64,000 nucleotides of DNA from assembly GCA_029931535.1 (NCBI GenBank), contig JAQPZY010001148.1, positions 896,501 through 960,500 on the forward strand, read 5' to 3'. A model generated the notes under the pieces. It did not search any database. It was not told where the DNA came from and worked only from the letters and a program-made list of their open reading frames with translations. The stretch's first letter is position 1. Each line of letters starts with the position of its first letter. A program made the translations under genes and the position numbers. Of the stretch, positions 21,321-35,094 are shown one piece after another. The stretch comes from Margaritifera margaritifera (Eukaryota > Mollusca > Bivalvia > Unionida > Margaritiferidae).

Positions 21321-22840
21321 CTATTCAACATTTTACATCTATTTTAATCGAGATTGCAGAAGAATCCATTCCTAAGTCCTCACCGAACCCTAAAAGAACA
21401 CAAAAACCATGGTTCACTAAAGAATGTAAAGAAGCCATTAGACAACGCCGAGAAGCATTGAGAAAATTTAATAACCGCCCGACGCCGTAAAATTTAAGTA
21501 CATACCGTATATTCCGGGCTAAAGCTCGTCGCACGGTTAAAGAATGTAAAAGATCATCATGGAAAAAATACGTTTCTACTCTAAACTCTCGTTCCTCTTT
21601 AAAGAAAGTATGGGACAGAGTCCGCAAAATAAATGGTAAGCGAAAACACAACTCTTTCCGACATCTAAACGTAAACAATAACAACTTCCATTTCAAACAT
21701 GACATAGCTAATATACTTGCTGATAGCTTTTAAAAAAATTCACCATCGGCTAATTATTCATCAGATTTTCGAAAATTAAAAAGTCAAAAAGAAAAAATAC
21801 CTTTAAAATTCACATCCAGCAATTCAGAAAGTTATAATCAACCGTTCTCACTTTTAGAGCTTATGGAAGCTTTGAACAAGGCTAATGATACATCCGCTGG
21901 GCCTGATGAAATACATTACCAGTTTTTGAAACATCTACCAGAACCATCATTAATCGCTCTTGTGGAAATTTTCAATGATGTATGGATCACTGGCAAAGTA
22001 CCAAAAATTTGGAAAGAAGCAACAGTAATACCTATCCCCAAACCAGGTAAGGATAGCATAGATCCTACCAACTATCGTCCCATTGCGCAAACAAGCTGTG
22101 TATGTAAAACAATGGAACGAATAATCAATCCTCGGCTTGTTTGGTATTTGGAAACTAATAATTTAATAACTCCTTTCCAAAGTGGCTTTAGATATGGCCG
22201 TAGTACCAATGATCATCTGGTTAGACTAGAAACATTTATTCGCGATGCTTTTATCAAGAAGGAACACTTAGTAGCTGTTTTCTTCGATCTAGAAAAGGCC
22301 TATGATACAACATGGAAGTACGGAGTAATGAATGACCTGCACAATCTGGGTTTAAAAGGCCGTCTGCCCTCTTTTATATCGAACTTTCTCTCAAACAGAG
22401 GATTGAAGGTACGAGTGGGTTCCACCCTCTCAAATATTTACGAACAAGAAATGGGTATGCCCCAGGGCAGTATTTTATCTGTAATACTTTTCAACATCAA
22501 CATTAATAGCATTACCAAGTGTTTGGCTCCTGGTATGGATTGCTCCCTATATGTTGATGATTTCCTAATATGCTATCGATACAAGCACATGCATACAATT
22601 GAAAGACAACTGCAACAAAATATAAACAAGATTCAAAATTGGACCAATGCCAATGGTTTCAAATTCTCAAAATCGAAAACAGTATGCATGCATTTCTGTC
22701 AGTTACGAAGACATCATGATGAACCTAAACTCACACTGGACGGAACACCTATATCAGTTGTGGAGGAAACAAAGTTTTTAGGTATTATCTTCGACAGAAA
22801 ACTCACCTTTATTCAACACATAAAGAACTTGAAAGCTTAA
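21321..22840 (+). pseudogene. LINE ORF2, reverse transcriptase domain
   Basis: After a broken linker (21321-21862) the segment 21863-22840 is open for 325 codons. RT blocks in order: 'SAGPDEIHYQFLKHLP', 'WKEATVIPIPKPGKDS', 'YRPIAQTSCVCKTMERII', 'FQSGFRYGRST', 'AVFFDLEKAYDTTW', 'GMPQGSILSVILFNI', 'CSLYVDDFLICY' (catalytic Tyr-Val-Asp-Asp) and 'ETKFLGIIFDRKL'. The catalytic aspartates look intact, so this domain was under constraint until recently or has merely escaped damage. Confidence 0.9.
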
Positions 22841-24206
22841 TGCTTGAAATCGCTAGATCTACTCAAAGTAGTGTGCGCACACTGACTGGGGCGCTGATAA
22901 AAAAGTCATTCTAAATTTATATAGAACTATTATTCGATCCAAACTAGACTATGGTTGTGTTGTTTACGGTTCAGCCAGAAAATCATACTTAAAGACGCTT
23001 GACCCAATTCACCACCAAGGAATAAGACTCGCTCTGGGAGCATTTAGGACATCCCCATGTGAAAGCCTTTAGGCTGAAGCAAATGAACCACCACTATCAC
23101 ATCGTAGAGAAATGCTGTCACTACAATATGCCCTCAAATTAAAATCGAACCCTTTGAATCCTGCTTTTTCGGCTGTATTTCAACCAAAATACAAAACATT
23201 ACACGAAAACAAACCAAATGCCATATCTACCTTTGGCATTAGAATATCACCCAGCCTTGACAATACAAAAGTTGACCTTTCTAAAATCCAGAAGATGTCC
23301 TTTACTTAAACAACCAACAGTACTTTTTACACTACACGACGGCAAGAAATCGGAGACAAACCCTTCCATCTTTCATACCACGAACTCCTTACTGAATTTA
23401 ATAACTACACAAGAATTTACACTGATGGGTCAAAGGATAAGGAAAAGGCTGCTGCAGCCTTCGTTAGTGGAAATCACACTACAAGAGTTCGCTTGCCAGA
23501 CGGTGCCTCGATTTTTTCAGCCGCAATCAGGGCAATAAACCTTGCCCTGAAATATATCGAAAGTAAACATATTTTTAACTCCATCATCTTATCGGATTCA
23601 CTATCAGTACTTCAGTCACTTCACAATAGGAAATTGGAAAATCGACTACTGACCAACAATCTCATGAAACATACCGAGCTGTGTACCTCCCACAATATAG
23701 TGTACTGTTGGCTACCCAGCCACATCGGTATTAAAGGTAACGAAAAAGCTGATCGCGCTGCTAAAATGGCCCTATCCCTAGAACCATCTGATTTTAAAAT
23801 ACCATACACTGATTTCAAACCTAGTATCAAAAAGTGTTTGCTTAATAAGTGGCAGGCATCATGGGATGATGCAGTGAATAACAAACTACATATAATAAAA
23901 CCAACCCTCGGCGACTGGGCTCCTTCCTACAGAACCATTCGTAAAGACGAGGTAGCCACTGCAAGAATTAGAATTGGTCATACTTATGTAACCCATTCCT
24001 ACATCCTAAAGGGCGAAGACCCACCTGAGTGTGTTTCTTGCAATGAACCCTTCACTGTGAAACATTTTATGATAGATTGTTTCGATCTCCAACCTACACG
24101 CGATCGGTACTATGATGTTCAACACATGAAGGAACTTTTTGATACAGTAAACGTACCTTGCATTTTAAATTACTTGAAAGAAGTAAACATCTATTCTAAA
24201 ATCTAA
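22841..24206 (+). pseudogene. LINE ORF2, connection and RNase H domains
   Basis: The connection segment ('SKLDYGCVVYGSA', 'DPIHHQGIRLALGAF') is followed by RNase H. 'YTDGSKDKEKAAAAFVSG' at about 23420 holds the first Asp. The region where a catalytic Glu is expected reads 'IFSAAIRAINLAL' with Ala instead, then 'LSDSLSVLQSL', then 'WLPSHIGIKGNEKADRAAK'. The C-terminal CCHC-like 'CVSCNEPFTVKHFMIDC' precedes the stop at 24204. The last 237 codons are uninterrupted. Confidence 0.85.
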
Positions 24207-24489
24207 CTTTACAGCAATCACTTTGAGTATTTTTAGAATATATGTACAGTCGTTCATCCCAAATACCTTTACTCGTATTCATAGACACACCATTTACATT
24301 ACCCGTTGATCTGGAAACTTCATATATTACCCTCACCACTTCATCGTTTACATTTTAATTGTTTGACTCTATTATCGCTGGATGATATTGAACCTTTTAA
24401 CACTTGTAAATTATTCATCATACAACGTTTTCTATGGCGCTAAATAGCCTTACAGTGCTGATGCGCCGTTAAACCACAATCAATAAATC

Positions 24490-24530
24490 CCCTGACGAAG
24501 AGCTTGTTTAGCTCGAAACGTTGGGAAACT
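24490..24530 (+). ncRNA. 3' half of a hammerhead-ribozyme-like motif (Penelope end)
   Basis: CCCTGACGAAG repeats the duplicated target. A hairpin follows (GAGCT TGTTT AGCTC), then GAAAC, GTT and GGGAAAC. With the T-run and CC at 18801-18808 as the other strand, GGGAAA can pair to form stem I (one G-U), and GAAACGTT gives a self-complementary ACGT stem III with cleavage after GTT. This is the compact, dimer-style hammerhead layout known from Penelope-like elements. One extra A lies between CTGACGA and stem II. That part is as seen; activity is not claimed. Confidence 0.65.
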
Positions 24531-24564
24531 GTTTTGTATTTGCGCCGTTATACATTTTGGTGTC

Positions 24565-24602
<38 letters not shown>
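24531..24602 (+). mobile_element. Penelope-like 3' remnant and (AT)n microsatellite
   Basis: 'tgttttgtatttgcgccgtt' continues the Penelope sequence after the ribozyme and ends in alternating AT at about 24567-24602, taken as the 3' boundary of the element. Confidence 0.5.
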
Positions 24603-24604
<2 letters not shown>

Positions 24605-25945
24605 AGTTGTTCTTATGCATATTTCATTATTTTCTTCCGCAAGCGATGGAACATTATAATATATAGTTTATGGTGTGCACTGCACATTAGTAAGGCATTA
24701 TTGTCCTAAGTGCCAACAAAATAAAACAGAATATAATGTTTGCACTAGCTCATACTCATTTGCATTTGACAAAGCTTTTTGACTTCCAATCGGTGAGCAC
24801 AAATAACTACAACACCCATCCTATACGTAGATAATAAACATACTTTTCCACTTAGCTGCAACGTGCACGTCTTGATGCACAGAGGAGAAACGTTGTATTT
24901 AAAGAGTTTGTCAAGACTACGCTGTATTGCGTTTGTAAAAACTTAATGTTTTCATGATTACTCCTCCGTTACGATATGATATCTTTATTATTCTACATTT
25001 GAAATATAACTGAAAACGAATTTGCCAAAACTTTCACAATGAATATACTTATCGAAACTTTAGACAGTATATAGAAGAATAGATTACATTTATGATGGTC
25101 ACATGTAAATCTTTCTTAAATTATGACATTCGGCTGTTTTTGTGTAAGACATAATACAATTAAGAAAGATGACTACCAACATACTATATTCAAGCTGTCG
25201 CACATGAAAGATCAGAGAAATTTGTAAATATTGCACATCATACCTGCTTCAATCGCCACAAAATATGCGTGCTCAACTCAATTATCTCAATGAAGAAATT
25301 TCACTCAAGTTGTTCTTTAATCTGTCACTCTATCATGTATCAACTAGTTGAAAAAGAATCAATGGTAAATCAGCGCAGCTTAATTTAATGTATACAGAGA
25401 AAACATTGCCGGAATAGTCAAAGCTGTTGCCCTATTCATCTTAGTTGGAACGTATTGACACAAAATAATGATAAATCTGCAAAAATATTTTTCTATCCAT
25501 TTATATTTCTTATCTTTTTATGAAATATATGTTACAAGTTTTTTTCCTCAGGGGAACATATGCATGACTTTTCATCCTGCAACTTCATTTCTTTTTCTAT
25601 TTCTTCCTAATCTTTCTTCTTCTTATTTTTCTTCCGTCTGAATCATTTTTGATCGAAATAATACACCAATTTCTGCTTTACTGATGAGACATTCCCTAAT
25701 ACAGATGATATTTTATTAGACACCTACCTAGTGCCCCTGAAAAAAACGATAACAGCTGCTTTCAGAATTGGACATCCTTTATTGCCAAAACTGTTTCTCA
25801 TATGAGCTAGTTTCCATGGAAAATATGCTGGCGGAACTTAAGTTTGTCATATATGTGTCTCTTTAATGACAGTTTCCCCGACATAGAAGTAAAAATCTCT
25901 GACAAAGTTGTCAAATGAACTGTCGGTAAAATAGTCCCAGTCATG
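24603..25945. other. no recognisable gene
   Basis: AT-rich with short frames only; no tandem array, terminal inverted repeat or tRNA-like box identified. Confidence 0.5.
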
Positions 25946-25947
25946 TT

Positions 25948-26102
25948 ATCTAATACAGAAAGACACACATATAATCAAACAGGTTAGAGATTTATATTTT
26001 GTTCCAAGCAGGAATCAAACACACTCCGCAGGTAACGGCACTCATGGCATCGTTCTCATGCGTCAGCGATCTAATCCATTCGGTTATGCGCACATTATCC
26101 AA
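25948..26102 (-). mobile_element. SINE-A fragment, minus strand
   Basis: On the minus strand a tRNA-like head contains 'aaccgaatggattagatcgc' (A-box region) and 'gtttgattcctg' (B-box region). It is followed by the core 'aaatctctaacctgtttgat', which matches the core of the SINE at 1360-1600. The body then runs into a 'tgtgtgtctttctg' tail. Confidence 0.5.
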
Positions 26103-26604
26103 AAAGGATGTAAGAAGATCAAAGGAAAGGGCTTGAGGTGCACGGGAACCAACTCGCTAGGCAAGCAGAGACACTAACCCAAATGCACAAACACACTAGA
26201 TTTCTATTAACAGTTGCGAGGTACTAGTATATAAATCAAACCTTTTGCAATTGTATGACGGCGCGGATTATTATTAATTTATTTTCATAGAGTAGTCTTA
26301 GAATTAGTGTTGTGTTCTGCTACAGTTTTCTTCTTTAAACTGATTTCCTTTACCATCTGTCCTGTCTTTCTGGTTTCAATTGAGTGTGAGGCATAAATAG
26401 TTAATTACTTTTTGATAGATTGGCATGTTGTTTTTTTCCAGTTGCAGTTTTGCTGCATTTGTACATTTGTATTTTAATTTTTCTTCCTTGTATCTGCGTG
26501 TCTGTACTTGTTGTGCTTCATTCGTAATGTTGACGTGAGGGTATGAACTTCTGACCTTGATTCTATGATTCATTTCAGAGTCAATACATTATTTACTGTT
26601 AATA
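26103..26604. other. no recognisable gene
   Basis: Unremarkable AT-rich sequence between a SINE fragment and a possible solo LTR. Confidence 0.4.
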
Positions 26605-27254
26605 ATGTCTGGGCACCAGCACTTTGGCGATGTCACGCATAACCTAGTTTCTGATTGGTTCGGAGAGGGTTGTAATATTTCGAAATACCCAGTTGTTTAT
26701 CAAAGACGTAATGGGTTTTATTTCGATTCTGCGTTGTAAGTGACTATATTATAGGATTTATAGCAGCATTCTTCATAGCTACACTGGATTGAGAGGTCAT
26801 AAAGGAATTTGGTTCTTTTTGTGTGTGGATTCTACTTTTGTGATATATCAGTATACAGTACATTCTGGATTAGTACTGTTTTCTTTAACCTTAATAAGTA
26901 TACAGCTTTGTGGAATTATCGGAAACATTTCTAGAACTTGTGTTCCATATTCACTAGGACTATTTGGAATTTATAAAACTTAGATATACTTGATTCTTAT
27001 TAACACATCAGTACAGCAAAGGTTTCATTCGGAACATACTACATTCGGAACATTTGGATTAACTTCCGGATCAGTGAACTATAGAACAATTTAGGACTTT
27101 TAAGGATATTCTATACCTTAAGTTATTTTTAATTCTTTCATTTTGATTGTTTGTTGAAATATTTTAATATTGTAGGATATTAAATATTTGTATTTTAAAT
27201 CTTGAAAGCTTGTTTGTGGCTTTTCTTTTGTTACATTACCCCTAGTCGTAACAT
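26605..27254 (+). repeat. possible solo LTR
   Basis: Begins TGTCTGGGCACCAGC and ends CCCCTAGTCGTAACA, that is TG...CA. Near the start are a CRE-like GATGTCACGC (26628-26637) and an inverted CCAAT box (GATTGGTT), typical of an LTR U3 promoter. I cannot see a matching target duplication (flanks AATAA and TTTTC), and there is no internal gag-pol nearby, so the call is tentative. Confidence 0.25.
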
Positions 27255-28417
27255 TTTCTTGTTTTAAATATGATCTCATTTACCTCAGGCATACTACATC
27301 ATATACATATATAATATAACTAGTTGAAACAAGCTTTCAAACCATAATTTTTAATTAATTGTTAATTTTGGCTTCATCATTATGATATGCTTTAATCAAA
27401 GTTAGTCATGGAGTAGCTCCGGAAAGATGATTTCCTAATTAAGTATGTAACAGGTCGCACAAATCAAAAGTTTTTCCAAAGTGTTATTTCTTATTTCTCC
27501 TCCCCTAAATTTCTAACGGTTGAAAGTTATTTTGTCTTTAATATTCTGCAGAAACCTACTAGTATTTGTTTTATCCTCCCGAACAAATAATTCTTTAATT
27601 AATTTCAAAGTTTTAAAGAGATACCATTCATTTTGGGTTCATCGATGATTTATTACTGGAAAACTCCGTCTATTATTCACCCGACTTCAAGTTATTGCTT
27701 CCTCCACTCGGTCGACAAATATATTATAAAAACGTCTTTGTTAGTTTGTACGATTATGGCAAGGCTTCTTTATACCTTTTGGCGTGATCAAAAGGGGACT
27801 TCTAATGTAATAGACAGTCATGCTGCTTCCGCTTCTTTGAAATACTTTTCTCTGAAAGTCTTTCTAAAAGGCTGGCATTTTTTCTTCTTCCGAATTGAAG
27901 GAAAGTTTTCATTTGTTTGTAATCTGGAAATTCGATCCTGAGTTTTAACCCACTTTACTAAATACCAATTTATAAAAATCTCATAAAGTACATGTTTAGA
28001 TTTGCTGAGGCAAAGGATTTTCAAAGTGAGTTAGTATGGTGATATAACCAAAAAGGGACATCTAAATAGATCCAAAGAGACAGAATGTTGGAAACAGTTA
28101 TTCGCTCTCGGTAAGTTCTATGGGTCACTTTAATACCATTTCTTATTGTTTTATGTTTATCAGCCACGTATTGTATCGTTGTTGCATTATTGGAAGTTAA
28201 TGTTCTCTCTGAACAACAAAGGTACTGAAAAGTTAACATATACCATTACTAGCTCTCCCTGACTCTGCTTTCTCCTACTCTAATAGTATCATTAGTATCA
28301 GTATCAAAGACTATTAGAAGATTGTTTAGCATGTAATAGGTGCACGAATCATTATAATTTTTGTTTAGCCTCCTCCAGCAAAGACACAATTTTGGTGTCC
28401 TCATTATGAAAAACAAA
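27255..28417. other. no recognisable gene
   Basis: No domain or repeat recognised. It ends where the similarity of the two duplicated units begins. Confidence 0.45.
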
Positions 28418-31400
28418 GTTTCTTCTGTCTTGGAAATTGTTGTACTATTTTGACTAATACTATCCACTTACGAGACAAAAGCATGTTGTTCATAAATCGT
28501 GTGCGGATAATAGCGAAATTTGTCAGTGTGTTTTATGGCAGGTGTTTCAAGGGCTTTCCTCCGTTTAGGAAGCAAACTATTAAGTACGTGGTTAGCATGA
28601 TCCTCCTTTTTCACATCAAGGCAGCTATGTTCGAGTCCAGAGTGAATATTTAGCCAAATCGGCTATTATGATCAGCTGTTCTAAACGTCTTCTGAGTTTT
28701 CAGACATTTTAAATCTCACATCTGCACTCTACCACCGAGATCTTAGGAAACATTTGGCAATTAACATCACGGTCGCTCAGTCCATATGTGGCATTTCGAC
28801 AACAGTTTGCAATCCTCTCATTGGATTGCAATATTTTCCCCAACCCCCAGCCCAACACTAAAAAGTTCTCCACACCCTCTCATTGTTGATAAACCCTATT
28901 CCACGACTAATAAAAGTTTTGCTCATTGCAAAACCTAACCACTTGTACCATTGCCCACGTGTGTGTTGGCATCATTTTGACATGATCGGGTCTCTCACTG
29001 TCACCTTACAAGCAGTAGCATTTGGTTTACAAACCAAAGTCAAACAAACTCGTCTTCACTAGACTGTAATCCTGAATCAGCGCTGATATTTCTATTTCTT
29101 TTTCTGTTTATGCATCTTAAAAAAGGAATATATTAGTGTCTGAAGTATTTACGCAGCATGATCTCGAACCAAGTCAGTGTGATGAAACAAACGATTATAG
29201 AAGTGACATATATGGACTGATCGATCGTGATAAGAGTTGTCAAATATGGCCTAAGATTTCGTGGACAAGGGACAGGTGCGAGAGTTAAAAATGCATGAAC
29301 ACTTGGAAGACGGCTTAGATAGATGACATAAATGGCAAATTGGCGAAAAACGTTGGTCTCAAACGATAACTATCTGGAAGTGAAAATGGATGATCAGGCT
29401 AAGCACGTGTTTATTATTCTGCTTCCTAAATAGAGGTAAACCCTTGAAAACACATGCCATCTGAAGAACACAGAAGACGACACGGGAAGCTGACCGAGAA
29501 TAGCGATTTGTCGGAAACTTCAAACTGGAATGGAACGATATCTGTTTGGAAGTGAAAATGGATGATTATGCTAACGAGTTATTTCATATTTTGCATGCAA
29601 TGGAGGTAAAATATTTAAAACACAAAAAAACGCTGGCAAATTTTGCTTTTCTCCGCGCATGAATAGTCCAATAATACAACGATTTCGAAGGCAGAGGAAC
29701 CTTAGTCTATCATTCTCATTGCAATAGCCAATGTGCCTGCATCTCGATGCACCCACAGCTTTCGTCCATTTATATATGAGACAAGGTCAAAGTCATTTCA
29801 AACAATTTTTCAGGTTTCCATCTGAGGGTATTCTCTGTGGCCAAAAGTCCAAACTCTCTTGAGTTAAAATAGAGAAACTCTGGAGAGCATATCATTAAAA
29901 TAATGTGAGGTATATACTGAACATATTCCAGGAATATAAATCGTGTCAGCAACAGGATTATCCATGCAATCTGAACTCAGAATGCTAAATATAGCGTTGA
30001 TGTCTATTATTCACTGCGCAAATTGTTCGAGGATGCGGTGTTCTGCACTCTTGTCTAAGGGCCTTCCAAAGACCATGATGACACGAGGGTAACAAAAGGA
30101 TACTTAAACAGTAGCTTAGAAATTTAAACGTTTAACAAGATAACATCTATTTTGTCGGCTACTAATTCAATACTAAAATTAGTGTACGGATAATGCTTAA
30201 TAAATTTTGTATTTCAGTTACTTTGCATCAACCAAAAGTATTTTTTTTTTAATGAGAAACAAACAACAATCAATTTTTGACATTTAAGTGCACGTGTCAT
30301 GCACATTCTTAACTGGTAACATTAATCTAAAGCTCGAAGAGGCTGATTGCAAAATCTCCCAACCATTGACCTTACGAGAAGATGTAATTTACCTAACAGT
30401 CCTTCTAGAACATGAAGTGTCATATATATTCCTATGTTAAGGCAATATGTATGCAACCCTGTAACACGCTGATCAGGCAACCTTGGAACACTCCCTGGAA
30501 GAGTGTGTATGCCTGTCAACAGAATGAAGAAACAACACTTCAATGCGTGCAACAATTGTCAAAGTGTCAATAGTATAAGAAATTGGAAAACGGCCAGAAT
30601 TTAGACAATTCGAGATTTCGTAGATACTTTTGCATCGAGAGAATTTTGTTTTTTTTTCCTTTGGATCTACTTTGCTTAGGACTTTTTTTCTACAGAGACA
30701 GTTCTCCATATTAATCTTTATTTTCACAGGAACATTTACTTATAAACTAGGTACAGGTAGTGGCCAATCGATTGTAATATTAACAGTTGTAATGTTCCTG
30801 TATTACTGAACAAGAAAAATCATATTGTCATGTACCAGCAAGACAAACATAGACCAGTATTCGTGTCAGATTAATCAACCATGAAGGTTCTTTTACTGGA
30901 ATACTCTAATGTTCTTGTTAATGGAGTCGATGATTGTCATTTGTTACCTATAACTGACTTTTGTAGACAATGGACAAATCAGGAGCACACGGACACTAGA
31001 ATAATATTCCACAAAACATGACGGTCAAAGTTGTTTTCAATATATTATAAAAACTTTCTGAGATAAGATGTACTTCACTAGCTGATATGTTTAGCAATGA
31101 AATGTAGTTCTGCAATATCGTTTTGAAACAAGGTCATATTGTCATAGTGAAGAAACTTAGGCAACCCGACTTATTTCGACCAAAGAGAAAAATAAGAAAG
31201 AATAAAATTAAAGCTTCATCCCCAGTTTGTGATGCTGTAAACTAGACTTATGACCATGCGAAAACAAGTGCTTTGAAAAATGTAACATCAGAATAACAAG
31301 TAATGGAGTTCATTCAGTATTTGATGAAACAATTTGTATGAAATTACGAGCCGTTTGCATAACTATTGTTTGCGAATTAAGCTATGCGGTATTGTTGACG

Positions 31401-34400
31401 TGATAAATGGCCTTTACATCTTTCACATTGAGCAGTAACTCTGAGATCATAACAGGGAAGTTTACTTCATATCTGTCTGGCAATCATCATAGATTTAACA
31501 ACCAAAAATCGCCCTACATGTGGATCTTGGATGGTGCCTTGACAAAACGGACCAAAAAGATTTAAATTCCTAAACAGCACTTATAAACTGTTATATGCAG
31601 ATGCAAAACTGCTTGAGCACTTTTTTCTTTATACAATTAAAATAAATAAACCTATACATTGGTGTCTGACGCAACCATGACAACGATCACGATATAACGA
31701 ACTAAATTCTAAAAATAGTCGGTAAAATGCGCATTACGGAAACATTTTTAGCATTACCAACTTACTCTACCATAGAAAAAAACAGCACTGACCTAATTTT
31801 GTATAAACTGATGACAGACGCATTCCAAATATTTTTATGCTTGAGATTTATTCTATCATTGATACATGCTATGTCTTGCTCAGGAAATGATCTTTTCAAC
31901 ATACTAAAGACATATACAGGAGGTATTAGCCACTAGATATTCGTAATTTCACTTATTCTAAATAATCATTGAGGTTGATAGCAGAATCTTGGAATTGAAG
32001 ATTCATAGGATTCGTACATTATTTAAAGGTACGTTTACCCATATGAGCCATATGGGAACCCTTTAAGTAGTCTATATTAATTCTAAGGTTTTAATTTTTA
32101 CCGAATTACAGTCATGTGAAACTTTGTTGTTGTTGTAAATCTTGTGTTTCTTTTCGCGCAAATACATGATGAAAATCGACTCCATTTATGAAGAATACGA
32201 CTTTGACCTAATTGTATTAATTGTGAACTAGGTTTCGTCTTTATATTAGTTACCCAGGAATGACAACATCACTTATTTGTTGTTGTTAGTACCCAAGGGC
32301 TCAGACTGTCTATATTGTCAGCTTTTAAGATGTTGACGGACCCATACCCATCCCTCCCACTCCCCACCCCACCAACGGCTGAAATGTTTACATTTTCCCA
32401 ATACTCTAAGTGTTGTGACAAATTAATCATAGTTATGTTTGTTCGTCCCATATTCAGATGTAGATGGAGTAAGTCCAAATAGTTGGCAATACGGGTAAGG
32501 GTAAACATAGTGGTAGTTTCGAAAACCGCCATGATCGTTTCTACTGTTCCATTCAAACCGAAGCTATTGATCGAACTTGCTCCAGCCAGTTCCAGCATCT
32601 GCCGGGGTGCTAACTGATGGACTTGCGATAGAACTGGCCTCAAATCTAAAAGTAGTAATGTTTTATGTCGCCATAGGTCATTTTATTGAGCTTATTTAGC
32701 CTATGGTGGACTACAATAGAATGGTCATATTCAGTTTTGTAATTGTGACTTCCTCTCTTTTGTTTTTCATTTGATATATTTTTTTGATCATATTGATTCA
32801 GATGGCATTCACATCTAAATATTCTTCTTTATCTTCGACCATATACTTACCATGCTGATTAGCCACAAAGTCTGTGCCTGCAGGGGAAGGACAATTTGGA
32901 CTTATTTTTCAACTAATTGCAAAAGTACCAGTTTTATAGCCTGGTTGATACAATTTTCATATTGATGGATTACGGAGTCCTATAACGGAAATTGTATCCA
33001 TTAGTCAAGGCTAAGTGTGTATTTTTCCACATATTAAACTAGTTCAGTATCTTCTTAAATGGCTTTGCCAGAAAAAAACCTTTCCACATTTGCTTTTTTA
33101 AAATAATATTTTTGGGTTTGTGTTAGTTTGTTTTGTTTTGGTCAGGAATGACAATTAAATCTGCAATTTGATCTTGAAACTATGCTTTATGGTGTTATTA
33201 AAATGGTGACAAACTGCACAAAAAACCTCAGCAAAGATGGTTATATTTTTAAGTCCATCCATCAACGGAACCATAAGGAAATTAACAAATTTTCTGTTGG
33301 CAATGATTGAATGAATTACTTTTCAGTAAATATTATTTCCAAATAACATCTCAATTAGGTCTTCGTCGACAGCAAATGATGGAAAAAAGGATAATTGATA
33401 TGAGTAACTGATCTGTTACAATAATTTAGATACAATCAGGAAAATGTCGCAGAATAACAACAAAACGCAATATCTGCGCTTGCAGAAGCTCTTGACGAAC
33501 ATGCTTGCACGAGATAACTTGAAGATAATTTGATGATGTTCAATGGGGAACAATTATCTCTTCTCACGAATGGATATAGCTTGAAGCCTTTGCTCCAGTC
33601 TGGGAATAATATGGAGACAAATAAAATCCAATATTAAATATTCCAATTTGACATTTTCATTTGCAAAAGAAATGATTGGATAATCCATGTGGGTAAGCGG
33701 AAGTTTGAAACTTGTCAACCATGGAAATGGCGTCAATAATTAACGATTATACATCGTAAATCTTATTGCTCGGTCATTTCATGTCAAATGCATTTAAACG
33801 ATATATATATCTATATGCGTGGGTGGGTGTGATCAGCTATTTATCACTAAAATAAAAATAAATGTGTAACCTGGATTTAGGATCTTGAATGAAGTTTTTT
33901 AAAACACATAATGTTTCTCATCATAAGAGAAAAACACACCTTTAATCTTGCAAATTGATATACACGAGAGGTTATTTGTTGATTGAAAAATATATTCGCA
34001 ACAAAAGAAAAGGAGGGCAGTCGCAAAACAAGGGATGAAAAAATACATAACTTTCTCATCATATACTTACTTGTTTAGGTACACACTTTCCCATTTCAGG
34101 TCATTCAGATGATCTCCCACAGCCTGCTTCCCGCTTCCTTCTTTTCCATTTCTGTCCTGTGTCCTGTGGGGGCCCAAAGTTCCTCCCCTGACTCTTTAAC
34201 ATTGGAGTATTGTTTTTCAAAATGTTAATCCAACAAGCAATTTAATTGTAATATATTTCTTCTTTATTTTGTTATTACTTGTTCTGTTAACACTTACTAA
34301 TGTAAGTCAGTCATACACTTGTATTGCTCTTAATGGGAAAATAACCTCAAAGTCTGATTGTATTGATTTAATATGGTTGTCATTCTTTCAACTCCCAACA

Positions 34401-35094
34401 CTACTGTTTGCCAACAAAGGTCTAGCATGTGCATTATGTAGAATATGTGTTTAGTCTTCACAGATACTTTTGAGTTCTCCTGTTACGTCACCTGCATTCC
34501 AATTTTCGTCTAAATTTCGATCAAGATATTAGCAAGCAGTTGATTCAAGAAAACATTGCTCATCTGCCTTATTAATTGATCTTCACTGGGCTTCCAAACT
34601 CTATATTCTCTATCATTCATTCATTCCACAATTTAAACAACTGGTCATCACATATATTAACTGGCTCTGTAAATAATGATATTCCACAATGTGCTGATCT
34701 AAACAGAAGATTTACAACCAGTATGGATACAAAGGTTGATGACAGACGCTTGACGTGGCCACAAACGTTAATTCGGCTTTTGCAATACACCTTAAACAAC
34801 TGAAATACACCAGAGGACAACTACATTATGCCGTGTGTATTGTGTCAGTTATGCGTTGTGTCAATTTATACGTAGCTGATATTATTTTTTTTTTTTTTTA
34901 TGTTTTGTTATTATTATTATTGCACAGTTTCGCCAAATCTTTGTAACAAGAGCTTGGATTGATTAAAATCACATCATAATGCTCCCATCTTGTGCTTTTT
35001 GAAAACTATTTGTAAACAATGCTTAAAATATAGTCCTGTTATTTCTTTCTTGAAATTTGTTATTTTTTTATAACTATTTGTATTTATAAGAATT

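Larger units (their letters stand above)
18818..24489 (+). mobile_element. I/Nimb-type LINE, near full length, inactive
   Basis: About 5.67 kb flanked by the 11 bp direct repeat CCCTGACGAAG (18807-18817 and 24490-24500). It has a 5' UTR (18818-19312), ORF1 with CCHC knuckles, and ORF2 with endonuclease, reverse transcriptase and RNase H. A short 3' UTR ends in 'gcgccgttaaaccacaatcaataaatc'. That type of tail, running into AATC-like repeats and without poly-A, is common for I/Nimb LINEs of molluscs. RNase H inside ORF2 excludes Jockey/CR1/RTE types. Many stops and shifts make it dead, but no large piece is missing. Confidence 0.88.

Noticed and set aside
16775..24602. One single long retroelement
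   Set aside because: Two types of RT are present (Penelope-type followed by GIY-YIG, and LINE-type with RNase H), and the target duplication marks the LINE as a separate insertion.
32269..32643. Minus-strand protein in duplication unit 1
   Set aside because: The matching place in unit 2 is interrupted and shifted, so the frame is not conserved between the copies.
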